Positions 31,188 to 44,115 of a stretch of 64,000 nucleotides of DNA are shown here, one piece after another. The position numbers were made by a program, and so were the translations under genes. The stretch comes from Nissabacter sp. SGAir0207 (GTDB lineage Bacteria; Pseudomonadota; Gammaproteobacteria; Enterobacterales; Enterobacteriaceae): positions 3,162,001-3,226,000 of the forward strand of contig NZ_CP028035.1 of assembly GCF_005491205.1 (NCBI RefSeq), read 5' to 3'. Within the stretch, counting starts at the first letter, position 1. Each line of letters opens with the position of its first letter. Below the pieces are notes generated by a model, which worked only from the letters and a program-made list of their open reading frames with translations, was not told the DNA's origin and searched no databases.

Positions 31188-32026
31188 TGTTGTTTTGCCT
31201 GTGCCTGATTTTGTTCCTGATTACTGTTTTGCTGCTCCACGAACGCCGGAGCCCAGCCAACTGCCGCACCGGTGTCATACCGCAGATCGACGTAGCTGAT
31301 GCGCTTACTGTCGGTCTGCGCCTGCTGCTGCAACACCGGGAACAGCTCAATGAAGCGCTGCAAGCGTCCTGCCCGGTCGTCACGGCCCAGATCAATACGG
31401 ATATCGTTGTCCAAAGCCAGCTGCCAGGAGTGACGCGCGGTCATGGAGACTATCTTCAACGTGAACTTACTGGCGGCCAGCGTCTGGCTCATCGTTCTGT
31501 AACCTTGCAAAACATCCTGTTCACTCCCCTCCGGCCCGTAGAGCAGGGGCAACGTCTGTTTGCCCACCCGCTCTGACGGCACGCTGAACGACTTCGCGTC
31601 CGCGTCCACCATGTGCAGGTCATTCCAGCGGGCGACGGGCACATACTCCACCAGGTGGATCTTCAGCTCATCCGGCCACTGCTTGCGCACGCTGGCCTGC
31701 TTGATCCACGGCAACCGCTCAATCTGCTGCTGGATGACATCCACATCCTGCGTCATGAAGGTGCCCGGCGACCCCAGCGCCAGAATCGCCTGGCGGATGT
31801 CGTCGTTGGTGGTGTAGTGGCGCTCGCCTGTCACCACCAGCCGTGAGAGCGGCAACCGGCTGGCATCTTTCATCCAGCCCACCACGGCCCAACCACCCCA
31901 GCCGATGGTGCCAAGCACCAGCAGCAGGAAGAGCACCCCCACCAGCCGGGTACCGTTACTGCGGCGCAGGCCACGGCTGACCGTTGGCTCATTACGCTCG
32001 CGTGCATTCAACGCCGCCTGCGACAT
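31184..32026 (-). CDS. ftsQ: FtsQ, divisome bitopic membrane protein
   Basis: Membrane protein that recruits FtsL/FtsB and later divisome parts. The 280 residues (E. coli 276) comprise a short cytoplasmic tail, one transmembrane helix (about 29-50: [24 protein letters not shown]), a POTRA domain ([22 protein letters not shown]) and the beta domain ([16 protein letters not shown] segment, GAAVGWAP). The start at 32026 ([10 protein letters not shown]) lies one base after the ddlB stop; the ATG at 32068 would overlap ddlB by 41 bp and does not match the family. Confidence 0.95.
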   Translation of the reverse strand: MSQAALNARERNEPTVSRGLRRSNGTRLVGVLFLLLVLGTIGWGGWAVVGWMKDASRLPLSRLVVTGERHYTTNDDIRQAILALGSPGTFMTQDVDVIQQQIERLPWIKQASVRKQWPDELKIHLVEYVPVARWNDLHMVDADAKSFSVPSERVGKQTLPLLYGPEGSEQDVLQGYRTMSQTLAASKFTLKIVSMTARHSWQLALDNDIRIDLGRDDRAGRLQRFIELFPVLQQQAQTDSKRISYVDLRYDTGAAVGWAPAFVEQQNSNQEQNQAQAKQQ

Positions 32027-32027
32027 A

Positions 32028-32948
32028 TCAGTCAGCAAGCTCCAGAATGCGCGCCACCAGCTGGGCAAAGCTCAAACCATGCTGGCGGGCGGCCATCGGC
32101 ACCAGACTGTGGCTGGTCATCCCCGGCGAGGTGTTCACCTCAAGCAGGTAGAACCCGCCATTGCTGTCCTGCATGATGTCGACCCGGCCCCAACCCTGGC
32201 AATCCAGCGCGCGGTATGCGCGCAGGGCCAGATCGGCCAGATGCGCCTCTTCACGTTCGCTGACACCGCTCGGGCAGAAATATTGCGTCTCGTCAGAGAG
32301 ATACTTCGCCTCGTAATCATAGAACACCCCAGCCGGTTGGATGCGGATTGAGGGCAGAACCTCATCACCCAGGATCGCAACTGTGAACTCGGGCCCACTC
32401 AGCCACTTCTCCACCAGCACGTCGTCGTCATGGCGGAACGCCTCTTCCAGCGCCGGTTGCAGCTGTTCGATGCCGTCTACCTTGCTCATGCCGACGCTCG
32501 AACCTTCACGACTCGGCTTCACAATCAGCGGGAAACCGAGCGCGGCCAGCGTAGTGGCATCCTCGCCCAGCTCACCGGAGGTGAACTGTTGGCGGTTGAG
32601 CGCCACGAACGGCGCGACCGGCAAGTTCATCGCCTGCCAGATGCGCTTGGTGCGCATCTTGTCCATCGTCAGCGCCGAGGCCATCACGCCGCTGCCGGTA
32701 TAGGGCAGGCCCAGATGCTCCAGCAGCCCTTGCAGGGTGCCGTCCTCACCGCCGCGGCCATGCAGCGCGATAAATACCTTGGTGAAGCCCTGCTCTTTCA
32801 GCTGCGTCACCGGCGTCTCTTGCGGATCGACCGGATGGGCATCAATGCCCGACTCACGCAAGCCGGCCAGCACTGCCTGCCCGGATTGCAACGATACTTC
32901 GCGTTCAGCGGAGGTGCCGCCCAGTAATACCGCGACTTTATCAGCCAT
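32028..32948 (-). CDS. ddlB: D-alanine--D-alanine ligase B
   Basis: ATP-grasp ligase that makes the D-Ala-D-Ala dipeptide for the peptidoglycan stem. The 306 residues equal E. coli DdlB. Visible are the N-terminal [17 protein letters not shown], the [12 protein letters not shown] glycine-rich segment, [16 protein letters not shown] and the Mg-binding [15 protein letters not shown]. The start at 32948 ([11 protein letters not shown]) matches the family and overlaps the murC end by 8 bases (ATGGCTGA). Confidence 0.96.
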   Translation of the reverse strand: MADKVAVLLGGTSAEREVSLQSGQAVLAGLRESGIDAHPVDPQETPVTQLKEQGFTKVFIALHGRGGEDGTLQGLLEHLGLPYTGSGVMASALTMDKMRTKRIWQAMNLPVAPFVALNRQQFTSGELGEDATTLAALGFPLIVKPSREGSSVGMSKVDGIEQLQPALEEAFRHDDDVLVEKWLSGPEFTVAILGDEVLPSIRIQPAGVFYDYEAKYLSDETQYFCPSGVSEREEAHLADLALRAYRALDCQGWGRVDIMQDSNGGFYLLEVNTSPGMTSHSLVPMAARQHGLSFAQLVARILELAD

Positions 32949-34416
32949 GTTGCTCTTCACCTTTTCTTACGGGCTGAAATTTCTGCTCAGCCAATTTACG
33001 GGCAACCTTGCCGACATTGCCAGCGCCCTGCACCAGCACCAAGTCCTCATTCTCCAGGATTTGGGCAAGATTTTCCGGCACGGTATCCACATCGGAAACC
33101 AAAATAGGATCAATCTTACCGCGCCCGCGGATCGTGCGGCAGAGGGAGCGGCTATCCGCCCCCGGAATCGGCGCTTCGCCAGCCGCATAGACGTCCAGCA
33201 TCAGTAACACGTCCACTTGCGACAGCACATTGGCGAAGTCGTCATACAGATCGCGGGTGCGGGTGTAGCGGTGCGGCTGGAAGATCATCACCAGCCGCTT
33301 ATCCGGCCAACCGGCGCGCGCCGCCTTGATGGTGGCGTCCACTTCGGTCGGGTGGTGGCCGTAGTCATCCACCAGCATCGCCGCGCCCTCTTTGCCATTG
33401 ACCGCGGCCAGCGGATACTCGCCGAGGAAGTCAAAGCGACGCCCGGTGCCCTGGAAGCCCGCCAGCGCGCTGAGGATGGCCGCATCAGCGATGCCCTCCT
33501 CGGTCGCCACCGCCACCGCCGCCGCGGCGTTCAGGGCGTTGTGGCGGCCCGGCGCGTTCAGCGTCACGGTCATCAGCGGCTTGTCCTGACGGCGCAGGGT
33601 GAAGTGCCCCTGAGCGCCCTGCTGCTGGTAATCCTCCAGCCGCACGTCCGCATCCTCGCTAAAGCCATAGGTGGTGACATGGCGGCCGACGCGCGGTAAC
33701 AGCTCGCGCACCACCGGGTCATCAATGCACATCACCGCGCGCCCGTAGAACGGCAGGTTGTGCAGGAAGTTGATGAAGGTCTGCTTCAGGTTCTCAAAGT
33801 CGCCCTGATAGGTATCCATGTGATCGGCTTCGATGTTGGTCACAATCGCCACCATCGGTTGCAGGTGCAGGAAGGAGGCATCGCTCTCATCCGCTTCCGC
33901 GATCAGGTAGCGGCTGCTCCCCAGCCGGGCATGGGTACCGGCGGCCTTCACCAGCCCACCGTTCACAAAGGTCGGGTCCAGCCCGGCCTCGGCGTAAATG
34001 CTGCTCACCATCGCCGTGGTGGTGGTTTTGCCGTGGGTGCCAGCAATGGCGATGCCGTGGCGGAAGCGCATCAGCTCCGCCAACATCTCCGCACGGCGGA
34101 TTACCGGAATGCGCGCCTCGCGGGCTGCCACGATCTCCGGGTTGTCCTGAGTAATGGCGGAGGAGACCACCACGACGCTGGCGTCCAGCACGTTTTCCGG
34201 GCGATGGTGATAGTAAATCTGTGCGCCCAGTGACGTCAGGTGCTGCGTCACCGGGTTCGGCGCCAGATCAGAGCCGCTGATCTGGTAGCCCTCATTAGCC
34301 AACACTTCGGCGATGCCACCCATGCCGGCACCACCGATGCCAACAAAGTGGATGTGCCGGACGCGATGCATCTCGGGCACGAAGGTTCTGAGTTTCGCCA
34401 ATTGTTGTGTATTCAC
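32941..34416 (-). CDS. murC: UDP-N-acetylmuramate--L-alanine ligase
   Basis: Cytoplasmic Mur ligase that adds the first residue, L-alanine, to UDP-MurNAc. The 491 residues equal E. coli MurC. It shows the N-terminal [17 protein letters not shown] nucleotide-sugar motif, the ATP loop [11 protein letters not shown] and the C-terminal [14 protein letters not shown] signature. The GTG start at 34416 (VNTQQLAKL) gives exactly the family N-terminus; longer frames run into murG. The Shine-Dalgarno sequence is weak (GGAAAAG), so translation may rely on coupling to murG 22 bp upstream. Confidence 0.96.
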   Translation of the reverse strand: MNTQQLAKLRTFVPEMHRVRHIHFVGIGGAGMGGIAEVLANEGYQISGSDLAPNPVTQHLTSLGAQIYYHHRPENVLDASVVVVSSAITQDNPEIVAAREARIPVIRRAEMLAELMRFRHGIAIAGTHGKTTTTAMVSSIYAEAGLDPTFVNGGLVKAAGTHARLGSSRYLIAEADESDASFLHLQPMVAIVTNIEADHMDTYQGDFENLKQTFINFLHNLPFYGRAVMCIDDPVVRELLPRVGRHVTTYGFSEDADVRLEDYQQQGAQGHFTLRRQDKPLMTVTLNAPGRHNALNAAAAVAVATEEGIADAAILSALAGFQGTGRRFDFLGEYPLAAVNGKEGAAMLVDDYGHHPTEVDATIKAARAGWPDKRLVMIFQPHRYTRTRDLYDDFANVLSQVDVLLMLDVYAAGEAPIPGADSRSLCRTIRGRGKIDPILVSDVDTVPENLAQILENEDLVLVQGAGNVGKVARKLAEQKFQPVRKGEEQHG

Positions 34417-34438
34417 GTTGTTTTTCACTTTTCCATCG

Positions 34439-35545
34439 TTACTGATTGGCAACCGCGCGCGGCGCGGTTCGCTCATAGTCAATATGCGCCGCGGCGCACA
34501 CCTCGGCAGCCACCCGCTCGGTGGCGTCCGGAATGGCGACCGCCCGAGCCCGTTGCGCCATCTCAGCCAACGTCGGACGATCCCACTGGGCCAGCAACCC
34601 GCACACCGCCTCGGCGGTAAAGTCTGGTTGCTCCAGAATGCGGGCCGCACCCGCCTTTTCCAGCGGCAAGGCATTCCAGTATTGCTGGCGATCCTTATGC
34701 TGGAACGGCACGAAGATTGCCGGCAGGCCCGCGGCGGCGATCTCGCTGACGGTCAGCGCGCCGGAGCGGCAGACCACCACATCAGCCCAAGCGTAAGCCT
34801 CGGCCATGTCATCAATAAATTCGGCAATCCGGTGCCCCGGCTGGCCAGCGGCGCGGTACGCCTGCTCAACCTCGGCCAGCGCGCCCTTACCCACCTGATG
34901 CCAGAGGGTGATGCGCTCGCCCATCGCGGCGGCCACCGCTGGCAGGGTCTGGTTCAGGACGCGCGCGCCCTGACTGCCGCCCACCACCAGTACGCGGATC
35001 GGGCCTTCACGGCCCGCCAGTCGGGTGGCTGGCAGCGGCAGCGCCAGCACGTCAGTGCGCACCGGGTTGCCCACTACCTCGGCCTTGGCAAAGGCACCGG
35101 GGAACGCCTGCAACACCTTTTTGGCGATCTTCGACAGCCAGCGGTTGGTCAGGCCAGCGATGCCGTTTTGCTCGTGCAGCACCACCGGGACGCCGCTGAG
35201 CCACGCCGCCAGGCCGCCGGGGCCGGAGACGTAACCGCCCATGCCCAGCACCACATCCGGCTGATCGCGGCGGATAATCGCTTTCGCCTGACGCACCGCG
35301 CGGAAGATGCGCACCGGGGCCAGCAGCTGGGCCTTCAGCCCCTTGCCGCGCAGCCCGGAAATGCGGATAAAGTCGATCTCAATGCCATGCTTGGGCACCA
35401 GATCCGCCTCCATCCGGTCGGCAGTTCCCAGCCAGCGTACCTGCCAGCCCTGCGCCATCAGGTGATGAGCCACGGCCAGCCCCGGGAACACATGCCCGCC
35501 AGTCCCGCCTGCCATCACCAGTAAACGCTTGGTCTTGCCACTCAT
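34439..35545 (-). CDS. murG: MurG, lipid II synthase (GlcNAc transferase)
   Basis: Peripheral membrane GT28 glycosyltransferase that adds GlcNAc to lipid I. It has 368 residues, 13 more than E. coli MurG, mostly from a C-terminal tail (ending [10 protein letters not shown]). The G-loops [15 protein letters not shown] and [14 protein letters not shown] and the UDP-binding [14 protein letters not shown] segment are clear. Two ATGs abut; the second (35545) is 6 nt from AAGGGG and gives MSGKTKRLL as in E. coli, whereas 35548 overlaps the ftsW stop and is too close. Confidence 0.95.
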   Translation of the reverse strand: MSGKTKRLLVMAGGTGGHVFPGLAVAHHLMAQGWQVRWLGTADRMEADLVPKHGIEIDFIRISGLRGKGLKAQLLAPVRIFRAVRQAKAIIRRDQPDVVLGMGGYVSGPGGLAAWLSGVPVVLHEQNGIAGLTNRWLSKIAKKVLQAFPGAFAKAEVVGNPVRTDVLALPLPATRLAGREGPIRVLVVGGSQGARVLNQTLPAVAAAMGERITLWHQVGKGALAEVEQAYRAAGQPGHRIAEFIDDMAEAYAWADVVVCRSGALTVSEIAAAGLPAIFVPFQHKDRQQYWNALPLEKAGAARILEQPDFTAEAVCGLLAQWDRPTLAEMAQRARAVAIPDATERVAAEVCAAAHIDYERTAPRAVANQ

Positions 35546-35547
35546 CA

Positions 35548-36768
35548 TTAACCCCTTACAAACGCCTGCGCTTTCGTCATCCGCGTTTCAAAATCGATCC
35601 GCAGCAACAGAACAATTGCCGTGGACATAATCAACAGGCTCGAGCCGCCGTAACTGATCAGCGGCAGCGTCAGGCCCTTGGTCGGCAGCATACCGGCGGC
35701 AGCGCCGACGTTGACCAGTGCCTGAAAGCTAAACCAGACGCCAATCGAACAGGCCAGGAAGCCGGAAAAGCGCTGATCGATCTCCAACGCCTTGCGGCCG
35801 ATGGACATCGCCCGAAAAGCGACGAAGAATACCATTAACAAGGCCAAAACCACACCGAAATACCCCAGCTCCTCACCGAGAATGGAGAAAATAAAATCGG
35901 TGTGCGCTTCCGGCAAATACTCCAGTTTCTGTACGGAGTTACCCAGCCCCTGCCCCCAGAATTCACCGCGGCCAAACGCCATCAGCGACTGGGTTAACTG
36001 GTAGCCGCTGCCGAAGGGATCGGCCCACGGGTTCCAGAACGAGGTAACGCGGCGCATACGGTACGGCTCGGCAATGATCAGCAGCACCACCGCAAAGGCG
36101 CCGGAGCCGATAATCGCCAAAAACTGCCACATTTTCGCACCGGCCAGGAACAGCATCGCCAGCGTGGTAATGAACAGCACCACCACGGTGCCGAGGTCTG
36201 GCTGCGCCAACAGCAGCACCGCCAGCATTACCATCACGCCCATCGGTTTGCAGAAGCCCCAAAAGTTGCTGCGCACCTCCTCCACTTTCCGCACCAGATA
36301 GCTGGCGAGGTAGCAGAACAGCGAAAGCTTGGAGAACTCCGCTGGCTGTATACGCAGCGGCCCGAGCGCGATCCAGCGCGAGGCACCGTTGACCGAACTG
36401 CCTACCACCAACACAATCAGCAGCATCACCAGTGACAGCAGTAGCATCACGTTGCTGTAGCGCTGCCAGACGGCCATCGGTACCCGCAGCGTCACCAGCG
36501 CGAGCACGAACGCCAGCCCAAGGTAGAGCGCATCACGCTTGGCGAACAGGAAAGGATCGTCCGCCAGCCGCTGGCCAATCGGCATCGAAGCCGAGGTGAC
36601 CATCACAAAGCCGATAATCGCCAGACCGAAGGTGAGCCACAGCAGGGTGCGGTCATAGAGCACCATGCTGGTGTTGTCGCTTTCGCGCGCGCCCATCACC
36701 CAGTCATTGAGCTTGCCAAACAGGCTGGCAAAGAGGCCGCCTATCAGACGCAGGCCCGGGATCTTCAT
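35548..36768 (-). CDS. ftsW: FtsW, septal peptidoglycan polymerase (SEDS)
   Basis: Ten-helix SEDS glycosyltransferase that works with FtsI to make septal peptidoglycan. The 406 residues (E. coli 414) keep [28 protein letters not shown], the [15 protein letters not shown] motif, [14 protein letters not shown] with the catalytic aspartate, and [18 protein letters not shown]. The N-terminal cytoplasmic segment is a little shorter than in E. coli. Its start overlaps the murD stop by 4 bases (ATGA). Confidence 0.96.
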   Translation of the reverse strand: MKIPGLRLIGGLFASLFGKLNDWVMGARESDNTSMVLYDRTLLWLTFGLAIIGFVMVTSASMPIGQRLADDPFLFAKRDALYLGLAFVLALVTLRVPMAVWQRYSNVMLLLSLVMLLIVLVVGSSVNGASRWIALGPLRIQPAEFSKLSLFCYLASYLVRKVEEVRSNFWGFCKPMGVMVMLAVLLLAQPDLGTVVVLFITTLAMLFLAGAKMWQFLAIIGSGAFAVVLLIIAEPYRMRRVTSFWNPWADPFGSGYQLTQSLMAFGRGEFWGQGLGNSVQKLEYLPEAHTDFIFSILGEELGYFGVVLALLMVFFVAFRAMSIGRKALEIDQRFSGFLACSIGVWFSFQALVNVGAAAGMLPTKGLTLPLISYGGSSLLIMSTAIVLLLRIDFETRMTKAQAFVRG

Positions 36769-38084
36769 TGGCCTAACTCCTTAGCCAGCCGGGCAAACTC
36801 ATCGCCCCGCTGCTCAAAATTGCGGAACTGGTCAAGGCTGGCGCAGGCTGGCGAGAGCAGCACCATGTCGCCGCTCTGGAGCGCCGGGGCCAGCGCCCGC
36901 ATCGCCTGTTCCATTGTCTCTACACGCACCGACACCTCCGGGCGCAACTCAGCCAGCGCATCGCCATCCCGGCCAAAGCAGTAGACACGGATGTCTGGCC
37001 GCGCCAGATAAGGCGCCAGCGGCGAGAAGTCCGCGGATTTGCCGTCGCCGCCCAGCAGCAGGTAGAGCGTGCCGTCGGTCTGCAACCCCTTCAGCGCCGC
37101 CTCAGTGCTGCCGACGTTCGTGGCCTTAGAGTCATTGATCCAGCGCACCCCATTCTGCTGGTGCACCAGCTGGAAGCGGTGCGCCAGCCCGCCAAAGGTG
37201 GTCAACGCTTTCAGGCTGGAGGCGCGCGGGATGCCAGCGGCATCCGCCAGCGCCAGCGCCGCCAGGGCATTGGTGTAATTATGCTGACCGGTCAACGCCA
37301 TCTCTTTGGTGTTCAGGACTTTTTCGCCCCGCACCCGCAGCCAGGTTTCGCCCTGCTGGCGGTTGAGGTGGTAGTCGCCAACGTCGGTGCCAAAACTGAC
37401 GCAACGTTTATCGGCACCGCGCACCGGCATCGTGAGGGCGTCATCGGCATTTACCACACAAATTTCCGCATTCTCATAGATGCGCAGCTTGGCGGCGCGG
37501 TACTGTTGCAGCCCAAACGGATAGCGATCCATATGGTCTTCGGTGACGTTCAGGATGGTGGCGGCCGTGGCCTTCAGGCTGGAGGTGGTCTCCAGCTGGA
37601 AGCTCGACAGCTCCAGCACGTAAAGCTGGCAAGGGTTCTCCAGCAGCGACAGCACCGGCAGCCCGATGTTGCCGCCCACGCCGACCGCCCAACCAGCGGC
37701 CTTCGCCATTTCGCCCACCAGGGTGGTGACAGTGCTTTTGCCGTTGGAGCCGGTGATGGCCACAATCGGGGCCTGCGCCTCACGGCAGAACAGCTCCACG
37801 TCGCCGACGATCTCAACGCCCGCCTCCGCCGCCGCGCTCAGCGCCGGGGTGGCCAGCGCCAGACCGGGGCTGGCGACAATCAGGTCAGCCGCCATCAGCC
37901 ACGCTTCATTGAGCGAGCCGACATGGCACTCCACGCCAGCGGGCAGTGCGTCTTGTCCCGGCGGGTTGGCGCGGGTGTCCATGACCCGCGGCGTCACGCC
38001 ACGCGCCATGAAGAACTCCACGCAGGAGAGGCCCGTTAGCCCCAACCCGATAATGACGACCTTTTTATCCTGATAGTCAGCCAT
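36765..38084 (-). CDS. murD: UDP-N-acetylmuramoylalanine--D-glutamate ligase
   Basis: Mur ligase that adds D-glutamate to UDP-MurNAc-L-Ala. The 439 residues match the usual 438. The N-terminal [16 protein letters not shown] dinucleotide-like fold, the ATP loop [29 protein letters not shown] and the C-terminal [20 protein letters not shown] signature are all present. It starts 2 bp after mraY and overlaps ftsW. Confidence 0.96.
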   Translation of the reverse strand: MADYQDKKVVIIGLGLTGLSCVEFFMARGVTPRVMDTRANPPGQDALPAGVECHVGSLNEAWLMAADLIVASPGLALATPALSAAAEAGVEIVGDVELFCREAQAPIVAITGSNGKSTVTTLVGEMAKAAGWAVGVGGNIGLPVLSLLENPCQLYVLELSSFQLETTSSLKATAATILNVTEDHMDRYPFGLQQYRAAKLRIYENAEICVVNADDALTMPVRGADKRCVSFGTDVGDYHLNRQQGETWLRVRGEKVLNTKEMALTGQHNYTNALAALALADAAGIPRASSLKALTTFGGLAHRFQLVHQQNGVRWINDSKATNVGSTEAALKGLQTDGTLYLLLGGDGKSADFSPLAPYLARPDIRVYCFGRDGDALAELRPEVSVRVETMEQAMRALAPALQSGDMVLLSPACASLDQFRNFEQRGDEFARLAKELGQ

Positions 38085-38086
38085 GA

Positions 38087-39169
38087 TTACCGTACCTTCA
38101 GCGTCGCCAGGCCAATCAGCACCAGCATCAGCGAAATAATCCAGAAGCGCACGATGACGCGCGGCTCCGGCCAGCCTTTCAGTTCATAGTGGTGGTGAAT
38201 CGGCGCCATGCGGAAGATACGTTGCCCGCGCAGCTTGAACGATCCCACCTGCAGGATGACCGACAGCGTCTCCACCACGAACACGCCGCCCATGATCACC
38301 AGCAGGAACTCCTGACGCAGCAGCACCGCGATGGTGCCCAGCGCGCCGCCCAGCGCCAGTGAACCGACGTCACCCATAAAGACCTGCGCCGGATAGGTGT
38401 TGAACCACAGGAAGCCCAGCCCGGCACCCACGATGGCGGTACAGACAATCACCAGCTCACCGGCATGTCGCAGGTACGGGATATGCAGGTAGTTGGCGAA
38501 GTTCATGTTCCCGGTCGCCCAAGAGACCAGCGCCAGCCCGGCCGCCACGAAGACGGTCGGCATGATTGCCAGCCCATCCAGCCCATCTGTCAGGTTGACG
38601 GCGTTACTGGTGCCGACAATCACGAAGTAGGAGAGCAGGATATAGAGCAGCCCCAGCTGCGGCATGATGTCCTTGAAGAATGGCACCACCAGCTGGGTCG
38701 CTGGCGTGTCCTTGCCGATGGCGTACAGTGCGAAGGCCACCGCCAGCGCAATCACCGACTGCCAGAAGTACTTCCAGCGGGCGATCAGCCCTTTGGTGTT
38801 TTTGCGCACCACCTTGCGGTAGTCATCCACAAACCCGACGATGCCATACCCCACCAGCACAAACAGCACGCACCAGACATAGGGGTTGGAGGGGTAGGCC
38901 CACATCAGCACCGAGATGGTGATGGAGGTGAGGATCATGATCCCGCCCATGGTCGGGGTGCCGCGCTTGCTGAAGTGCGACTCCGGGCCGTCGTTACGCA
39001 CCACTTGGCCGATCTGCAACTTTTGCAAGTAGGCGATCAGGCGCGGCCCCATCCAGAGTGAAATAAACAGCGCAGTAAGCAGGCTGACGATGGCGCGGAA
39101 CGTCAGATAGGAAAAGACGTTGAAGCCGGAATAATACTTGACCAGATGTTCGGCCAGCCAAACTAACAT
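38087..39169 (-). CDS. mraY: MraY, phospho-MurNAc-pentapeptide transferase
   Basis: Integral membrane enzyme that makes lipid I from UDP-MurNAc-pentapeptide and undecaprenyl phosphate. The 360 residues equal E. coli MraY, with about ten membrane helices. Catalytic aspartates lie in GFVDDYRKV and [13 protein letters not shown], and the substrate motif is [14 protein letters not shown]. Its start overlaps the murF end by 7 bases. Confidence 0.97.
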   Translation of the reverse strand: MLVWLAEHLVKYYSGFNVFSYLTFRAIVSLLTALFISLWMGPRLIAYLQKLQIGQVVRNDGPESHFSKRGTPTMGGIMILTSITISVLMWAYPSNPYVWCVLFVLVGYGIVGFVDDYRKVVRKNTKGLIARWKYFWQSVIALAVAFALYAIGKDTPATQLVVPFFKDIMPQLGLLYILLSYFVIVGTSNAVNLTDGLDGLAIMPTVFVAAGLALVSWATGNMNFANYLHIPYLRHAGELVIVCTAIVGAGLGFLWFNTYPAQVFMGDVGSLALGGALGTIAVLLRQEFLLVIMGGVFVVETLSVILQVGSFKLRGQRIFRMAPIHHHYELKGWPEPRVIVRFWIISLMLVLIGLATLKVR

Positions 39170-40524
39170 GTTGCACTCTCCTGTAACGCGCGTACTACCT
39201 GCTCCATTGCGGCACTACGTGAACCTTTAACCAAAACGGTAATAACCGCATGTTCAGACAGTAAGCTCGTTAACCGGGCCACCACTGCTGTTTTGTCTGC
39301 GAAATGTTCGCCACAGCCGCTGGCATCACTTACCAGTTGGCTCTCGCGCCCCACGCTTAATACTTTGTCGATGCCTGCCGCCCGCGCCGCCTCGCCCACC
39401 TGACGGTGGCACGCCGCGCTATCAGCCCCCAGCTCGGCCATGTCGCCCACCACCATCACGCGGTAGCCCGGCATCTCCGAGAGCACCTGGGCGGCGGCGG
39501 TCATGGAACCGACGTTGGCGTTGTAGCTGTCATCCAGCACCAGCCTCCCCTCCCCCAGCGGGATCGGGAACAAACGGCCCGGCACGGCCTGCAACTTCGC
39601 CAGCCCCTGAGCCACCGCGTCCAGCGATGCGCCGACTGACAACGCCAGCGCCGTCGCCGCCAGCGCGTTGGCAATGTTGTGCCGCCCCGGCAGAGGTAAG
39701 CGAACACTCACTTCACCTACCGGCGTATGCAGCATAAAGGTGGTGCCCTGCTGCCCGACCTGCACGTCGCTGGCGTAGAAGTCCACGCCCTCTGCCGCCT
39801 GCGGCGAGAAGCGCCAGACGGTTTTGCCCGCCAGCGAAGGCGCCCAACGCGGCTCGTCATGGCTGTCGGCATTGATCACCGCCACGCCCTGCGGTGGCAG
39901 GCCATCGAAAATCTCACCCTTGGCGATCGCCACCCCTTCCAGCGAGCCGAAGCCCTCCAGATGGGCCGCCGCCAGGTTGTTGACCAGCGCGCTCTCCGGT
40001 TTCACCAGCGCCGTGGTGTAGGCGATCTCACCGATGTGGTTCGCCCCCATCTCCACCACCGCAAACTGGTGCTGCGGCTTCAGGCGCAACAGCGTCAGCG
40101 GCACGCCGATGTCATTGTTGAAGTTGCCTTGGGTGTAGAGCACGTTGCCGCACTCGCGCAGAATCGTCGCCGTCATCTCCTTCACGGAGGTTTTGCCGGA
40201 GGAGCCGGTCAGGCCAACGATGCGCGCCGGCATCTGGTTGCGCACCCAGGCGGCCAACTGCCCAAGGGCGATGCGCGTGTCCGCCACCCGCAACTGCGGT
40301 ACAGAGGCATCAACCGGGCGGCTCACCAGCAGCGCGGCACAGCCGGCGCCGATCGCCTGATCGACAAAGTTGTGGGCGTCATGGTTCTCGCCCTTCAGCG
40401 CGACAAACAAGCAGCCAGCGGTCAGTTTGCGGGTATCGGTTTCGACCGCGTCAATCTCGCAATCTGCGCCAATCAGCTCGGCGTCCAGCACCGCGGCCAG
40501 TGTTTTGAGGGAGACGGAAATCAT
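39163..40524 (-). CDS. murF: UDP-MurNAc-tripeptide--D-alanyl-D-alanine ligase
   Basis: Mur ligase that joins the D-Ala-D-Ala dipeptide (made by DdlB) to the tripeptide precursor. The 453 residues (E. coli 452) carry the ATP loop [33 protein letters not shown] and [15 protein letters not shown], the latter typical of MurF. It overlaps both murE (4 bases) and mraY (7 bases), consistent with a tightly coupled operon. Confidence 0.96.
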   Translation of the reverse strand: MISVSLKTLAAVLDAELIGADCEIDAVETDTRKLTAGCLFVALKGENHDAHNFVDQAIGAGCAALLVSRPVDASVPQLRVADTRIALGQLAAWVRNQMPARIVGLTGSSGKTSVKEMTATILRECGNVLYTQGNFNNDIGVPLTLLRLKPQHQFAVVEMGANHIGEIAYTTALVKPESALVNNLAAAHLEGFGSLEGVAIAKGEIFDGLPPQGVAVINADSHDEPRWAPSLAGKTVWRFSPQAAEGVDFYASDVQVGQQGTTFMLHTPVGEVSVRLPLPGRHNIANALAATALALSVGASLDAVAQGLAKLQAVPGRLFPIPLGEGRLVLDDSYNANVGSMTAAAQVLSEMPGYRVMVVGDMAELGADSAACHRQVGEAARAAGIDKVLSVGRESQLVSDASGCGEHFADKTAVVARLTSLLSEHAVITVLVKGSRSAAMEQVVRALQESATC

Positions 40525-42008
40525 GCCATCACCCCCAGCAGCCGGGCGACCGTCAAACGGTCGGAGTAGTCAAGCCGGCGGTTGCCGACCAGTTGGTAAT
40601 CCTCATGCCCCTTGCCAGCGATCAGCACCACGTCATCTGGCGTGGCCTGCATGATGGTATGGGTGACCGCTTCGGTGCGGCCGTGGATCGCCTGCGCGCG
40701 GCTCGCATCCAGCAGGCCACTGAGGATATCCGCGACAATCGCGCGCGGCTCCTCGCTGCGCGGGTTGTCATCCGTTACCACCACGCGGTCGGCGTACTGC
40801 TCAGCAATGCCGCCCATTAGCGGGCGCTTGCCCTTGTCACGGTCGCCGCCACAGCCAAAGACGCACCACAACTGCCCTTTACAGTGCAGGCGGGCCGCCG
40901 CCAGCGCTTTCTCCAGCGCATCCGGCGTATGGGCGTAGTCCACCACCACCGTGGGCTTGCCGGGGGCGGTGAACACCTCCATGCGGCCGCACACTGGTTG
41001 CAGTTGCGGCGCAGCCTTGAGCAGCGCCGCCAGCGGATAGCCGAGCGCCAATAGGGTCGCCAGCGCCATCAGCAGGTTGCTGACGTTGAATGCGCCAATC
41101 AGGCGCGCTTCCAGTACGCCCTCGCCCCAGCTAGAGTCGAAGGCAACGCGCACGCCCTGATCGTGATATTGCACTTCACGCGCTGCCAGCCAGCGACCTG
41201 CCCACCCTTCCGGCAGGGGCTGTTCGACAGCGACCGCCACCGCGTCCGGCAACTGGCTAAGCCAGCGCTGCCCGACCGCGTCGTCGGCATTGATAATCTT
41301 CTGCCCCACCTGATGGGTGGAGAAGAGCAGCCACTTCGCCGCCTCATACCCGGCCATGTCGCCGTGGTAATCGAGGTGGTCGCGGCTCAGGTTGGTGAAC
41401 AGCGCAGCGGCAAACGGCAGCGCGGCGACCCGGTGCTGCACCAGCCCGTGGGAGGAGACCTCCATCGCGGCGAAGGTCGCGCCCTTGTCTGCCAGCGTAC
41501 GCAGCGCCTGCTGCACATCCACCGCGGAACCGGTGGTGTTCTCCGCTGGCACCACCTGCCCGAGCAGGCCGTTGCCGATGGTGCCCATCACGGCGCTGGT
41601 ATCGCCCAGTGCCTGGCTCCACTGCGCCAGCAGCTGGGTAGTGGTGGTCTTGCCGTTGGTGCCGGTCACGCCCACCAAGCGCAGCGCCTCGCCGGGCTGC
41701 TGGTAGAAGCGGCCAGCCAGCGCCGACAGCTGTTGGTGAAGGTTATGCAGGTAGATCACCGGCACGCCATGCACTTCCGCCAGCGTACCGTTGTCAGCCA
41801 CGCCGTCCGCTTCCGCGATCACGGCCGCCACGCCCTGGGCGATGGCTTGTGGGATATAGCGGCGTCCGTCCGCCTGATGGCCAACCACGGCCACAAACAG
41901 ATCCCCGGCAGCCGCCACGCGGCTGTCCAGCGTCATTTCCCGCAGCGCGCACTCCGGGGCATTCGCCACCCAAGGAGCGAGTAAGTCGCGCAAATTACGA
42001 TCGGCCAC
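40521..42008 (-). CDS. murE: UDP-MurNAc-tripeptide synthetase (meso-DAP adding)
   Basis: Mur ligase that adds meso-diaminopimelate to UDP-MurNAc-L-Ala-D-Glu. The 495 residues match E. coli MurE. The ATP loop [18 protein letters not shown], the carbamylated-lysine region and [12 protein letters not shown] are visible; the DNPR motif is the mark of DAP rather than lysine specificity, as expected for a Gram-negative cell wall. It starts within the last 14 bases of ftsI. Confidence 0.97.
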   Translation of the reverse strand: MADRNLRDLLAPWVANAPECALREMTLDSRVAAAGDLFVAVVGHQADGRRYIPQAIAQGVAAVIAEADGVADNGTLAEVHGVPVIYLHNLHQQLSALAGRFYQQPGEALRLVGVTGTNGKTTTTQLLAQWSQALGDTSAVMGTIGNGLLGQVVPAENTTGSAVDVQQALRTLADKGATFAAMEVSSHGLVQHRVAALPFAAALFTNLSRDHLDYHGDMAGYEAAKWLLFSTHQVGQKIINADDAVGQRWLSQLPDAVAVAVEQPLPEGWAGRWLAAREVQYHDQGVRVAFDSSWGEGVLEARLIGAFNVSNLLMALATLLALGYPLAALLKAAPQLQPVCGRMEVFTAPGKPTVVVDYAHTPDALEKALAAARLHCKGQLWCVFGCGGDRDKGKRPLMGGIAEQYADRVVVTDDNPRSEEPRAIVADILSGLLDASRAQAIHGRTEAVTHTIMQATPDDVVLIAGKGHEDYQLVGNRRLDYSDRLTVARLLGVMA

Positions 42009-43770
42009 CTGAACCCTCTTTTTTGTTGTTTACGAGATCGCCCTTCTCGCCGGTTGTGCCGGGAGTCATCAGGGCATCCGGTTCCACATTCATTGTCCGC
42101 AACACGCCGCCCATGATGGCACCGAACACCGGTGCCGATACCGCGCCGCCGTAGTACTTCCCGGCCTGCGGATCGTTAATCACCACCACCAGCGCAAAGC
42201 GCGGGTTGCTGGCCGGGGCGACGCCTGCGGTATAGGCAATATATTTGTTGACGTATCGGCCATCCGGGCCGACCTTTTTCGCCGTACCGGTCTTGATGGC
42301 GATGCGATAGCCTTTGATCGCGGCTTTGGTGCCACCGCCGCCCGGCAGTGCCACGCTCTCCATCATATGCACCACGGTACGCACCAAGTGCTCAGGAAAG
42401 ACGCGCTCCCCGGAGACCGGCGGGTCCACTTTGGTAATCGACAGCGGGCGATAGATGCCCAGGCTGCCAATGGTGGCGTACACACGCGCTAACTGTAACG
42501 GCGTTACCATCAGCCCGTAGCCAAATGAGAAGGTGGCCCTCTCTATGTCAGACCACCGTTGTTTATGGGGATATAAGCCACTGCTCTCTCCGACCAGCCC
42601 CAAATTGGTCGGTTTTCCCAACCCGAAACGCGAGTAAGTTTCTACCAGCGCCGAGGAGGGCATCGCTAACGCCAGCTTGGAGACGCCGACGTTACTCGAT
42701 TTCTGCAAGACCCCCGTCAGGGTCAGCTCGTTGTAGCGCGCCACGTCTTTGATCTCGTGGCCATTGACTCGATACGGCAGGGTTTGCAGCACGCTGTTTT
42801 CACGTACTACACCATGTTGCAGCGCGGTCATCACCACCATCGGCTTCACGGTGGAACCCGGCTCGAAAATATCGGTGATGGCGCGGTTGCGCATCGCTTC
42901 CTGCGGGGTGCCGCTCAGGTTGTTCGGGTTGTAGGAGGGGCTGTTGGCCATCGCCAGCACTTCGCCGGTGTTGACGTCCACCAGTACCGCCGTGCCCGAC
43001 TCCGCCTTGTTGAACGCCACCGCGTTGTTCAGCTCGCGGTAGACCAGCGCCTGCAACCGTTCATCGATGCTGAGCACCAGATTGTGCGCCGCCTGGCTGT
43101 CCACGGAGGAGATATCCTCAATCACCCGCCCATAGCGATCCTTGCGCACCGTGCGCTCGCCCGGTTGGCCGGTCAGCCAGCGGTTGAAGCTGCTCTCCAC
43201 GCCCTCGATCCCCTTGCCATCGATGTTGGTCACGCCAATCACATGGGCGGTGACCTGTCCGGCCGGGTAGTAGCGGCGCGACTCCTGGCGCAGGTAGATG
43301 CCCGGCAGCTTGAGTTTGTGGATGTACTCACCGATGGCGGGATTGACCTGACGCGCCAGATAGACAAAGCGCCCTTTCGGGTTGGCGTTGATGCGGGTGG
43401 AGAGTTGGTCGAGCGGGATGGAGAGCGCGTCAGAGAGCGCCTTCCAGCGGGTGTCGAGGGTGATGCCGCCGTGCTCATTCAGCTCTTTGGGATCGGCCCA
43501 GATGGCGTTGACCGGCACGCTCACCGCCAACGGGCGGCCAGCGCGGTCACTGATCATGCCGCGCGCGGTAGGCACCTGCTGCACGCGCAGGGAGCGCATG
43601 TCGCCCTCGCGCACCAGCCGGTCGGGGTTAATCACCTGAAGGTAGGCGACGCGCAACATCAGGCCGACCAGTGCCAGCAAAATGCAGCCACACAGCAACG
43701 CAAAACGCCAGCTGACAAAGCTGGCCTGATCATCCTGGCGTTTCAACTTCACTCCACGTGTGGCTTTCAT
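41995..43770 (-). CDS. ftsI: FtsI (PBP3), septal transpeptidase
   Basis: Class B penicillin-binding protein that cross-links septal peptidoglycan together with FtsW. The 591 residues (E. coli 588) include a short cytoplasmic tail, one membrane anchor (about 22-44), the pedestal domain ([25 protein letters not shown]) and the transpeptidase domain with the active-site S306-T-V-K, the SSN motif in [13 protein letters not shown] and the KTGTAKK motif. The C-terminal tail ending GGRS is retained. It lies 24 bp after ftsL. Confidence 0.97.
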   Translation of the reverse strand: MKATRGVKLKRQDDQASFVSWRFALLCGCILLALVGLMLRVAYLQVINPDRLVREGDMRSLRVQQVPTARGMISDRAGRPLAVSVPVNAIWADPKELNEHGGITLDTRWKALSDALSIPLDQLSTRINANPKGRFVYLARQVNPAIGEYIHKLKLPGIYLRQESRRYYPAGQVTAHVIGVTNIDGKGIEGVESSFNRWLTGQPGERTVRKDRYGRVIEDISSVDSQAAHNLVLSIDERLQALVYRELNNAVAFNKAESGTAVLVDVNTGEVLAMANSPSYNPNNLSGTPQEAMRNRAITDIFEPGSTVKPMVVMTALQHGVVRENSVLQTLPYRVNGHEIKDVARYNELTLTGVLQKSSNVGVSKLALAMPSSALVETYSRFGLGKPTNLGLVGESSGLYPHKQRWSDIERATFSFGYGLMVTPLQLARVYATIGSLGIYRPLSITKVDPPVSGERVFPEHLVRTVVHMMESVALPGGGGTKAAIKGYRIAIKTGTAKKVGPDGRYVNKYIAYTAGVAPASNPRFALVVVINDPQAGKYYGGAVSAPVFGAIMGGVLRTMNVEPDALMTPGTTGEKGDLVNNKKEGSGGRS

Positions 43771-43794
43771 GCGCGGTATACCGGCTCCCTCAAA

Positions 43795-44115
43795 TTATTG
43801 TTTAACCACAATGTTCTCTTGCGCAGGATCAACATGCTGCAACTGCAACTTTTGGGTCGCGATCTGCTCCACCCGGCTGTGATCGCCCAAGGCATTCTCT
43901 TCCAAGATCAGGTTGCGCCACTCAATGTCGAGGGCGTCCCGCTCCAGCACCAGCTGCTCGCGCTCTGCCGTCAGCAGGCGCGTGCGGTGGGCGGTGGTCA
44001 CCACCAGAACGGCGGAGACCAGCACCGACACCAGCAGGATGACCGGAAGCTTGCCATGACGCAGCAGGTCGCCGCCAATGACGCCGACCAGTCCATGCCG
44101 CTCGGTGCCAATCAC
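43795..44115 (-). CDS. ftsL: FtsL, divisome leucine-zipper protein
   Basis: Bitopic membrane protein that forms the FtsQLB complex. It has 106 residues against 121 in E. coli; the missing part is the start of the cytoplasmic tail. One membrane helix (about 22-42: [21 protein letters not shown]) is followed by a periplasmic coiled coil ([37 protein letters not shown]). It overlaps the rsmH end by 4 bases. Confidence 0.95.
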   Translation of the reverse strand: MIGTERHGLVGVIGGDLLRHGKLPVILLVSVLVSAVLVVTTAHRTRLLTAEREQLVLERDALDIEWRNLILEENALGDHSRVEQIATQKLQLQHVDPAQENIVVKQ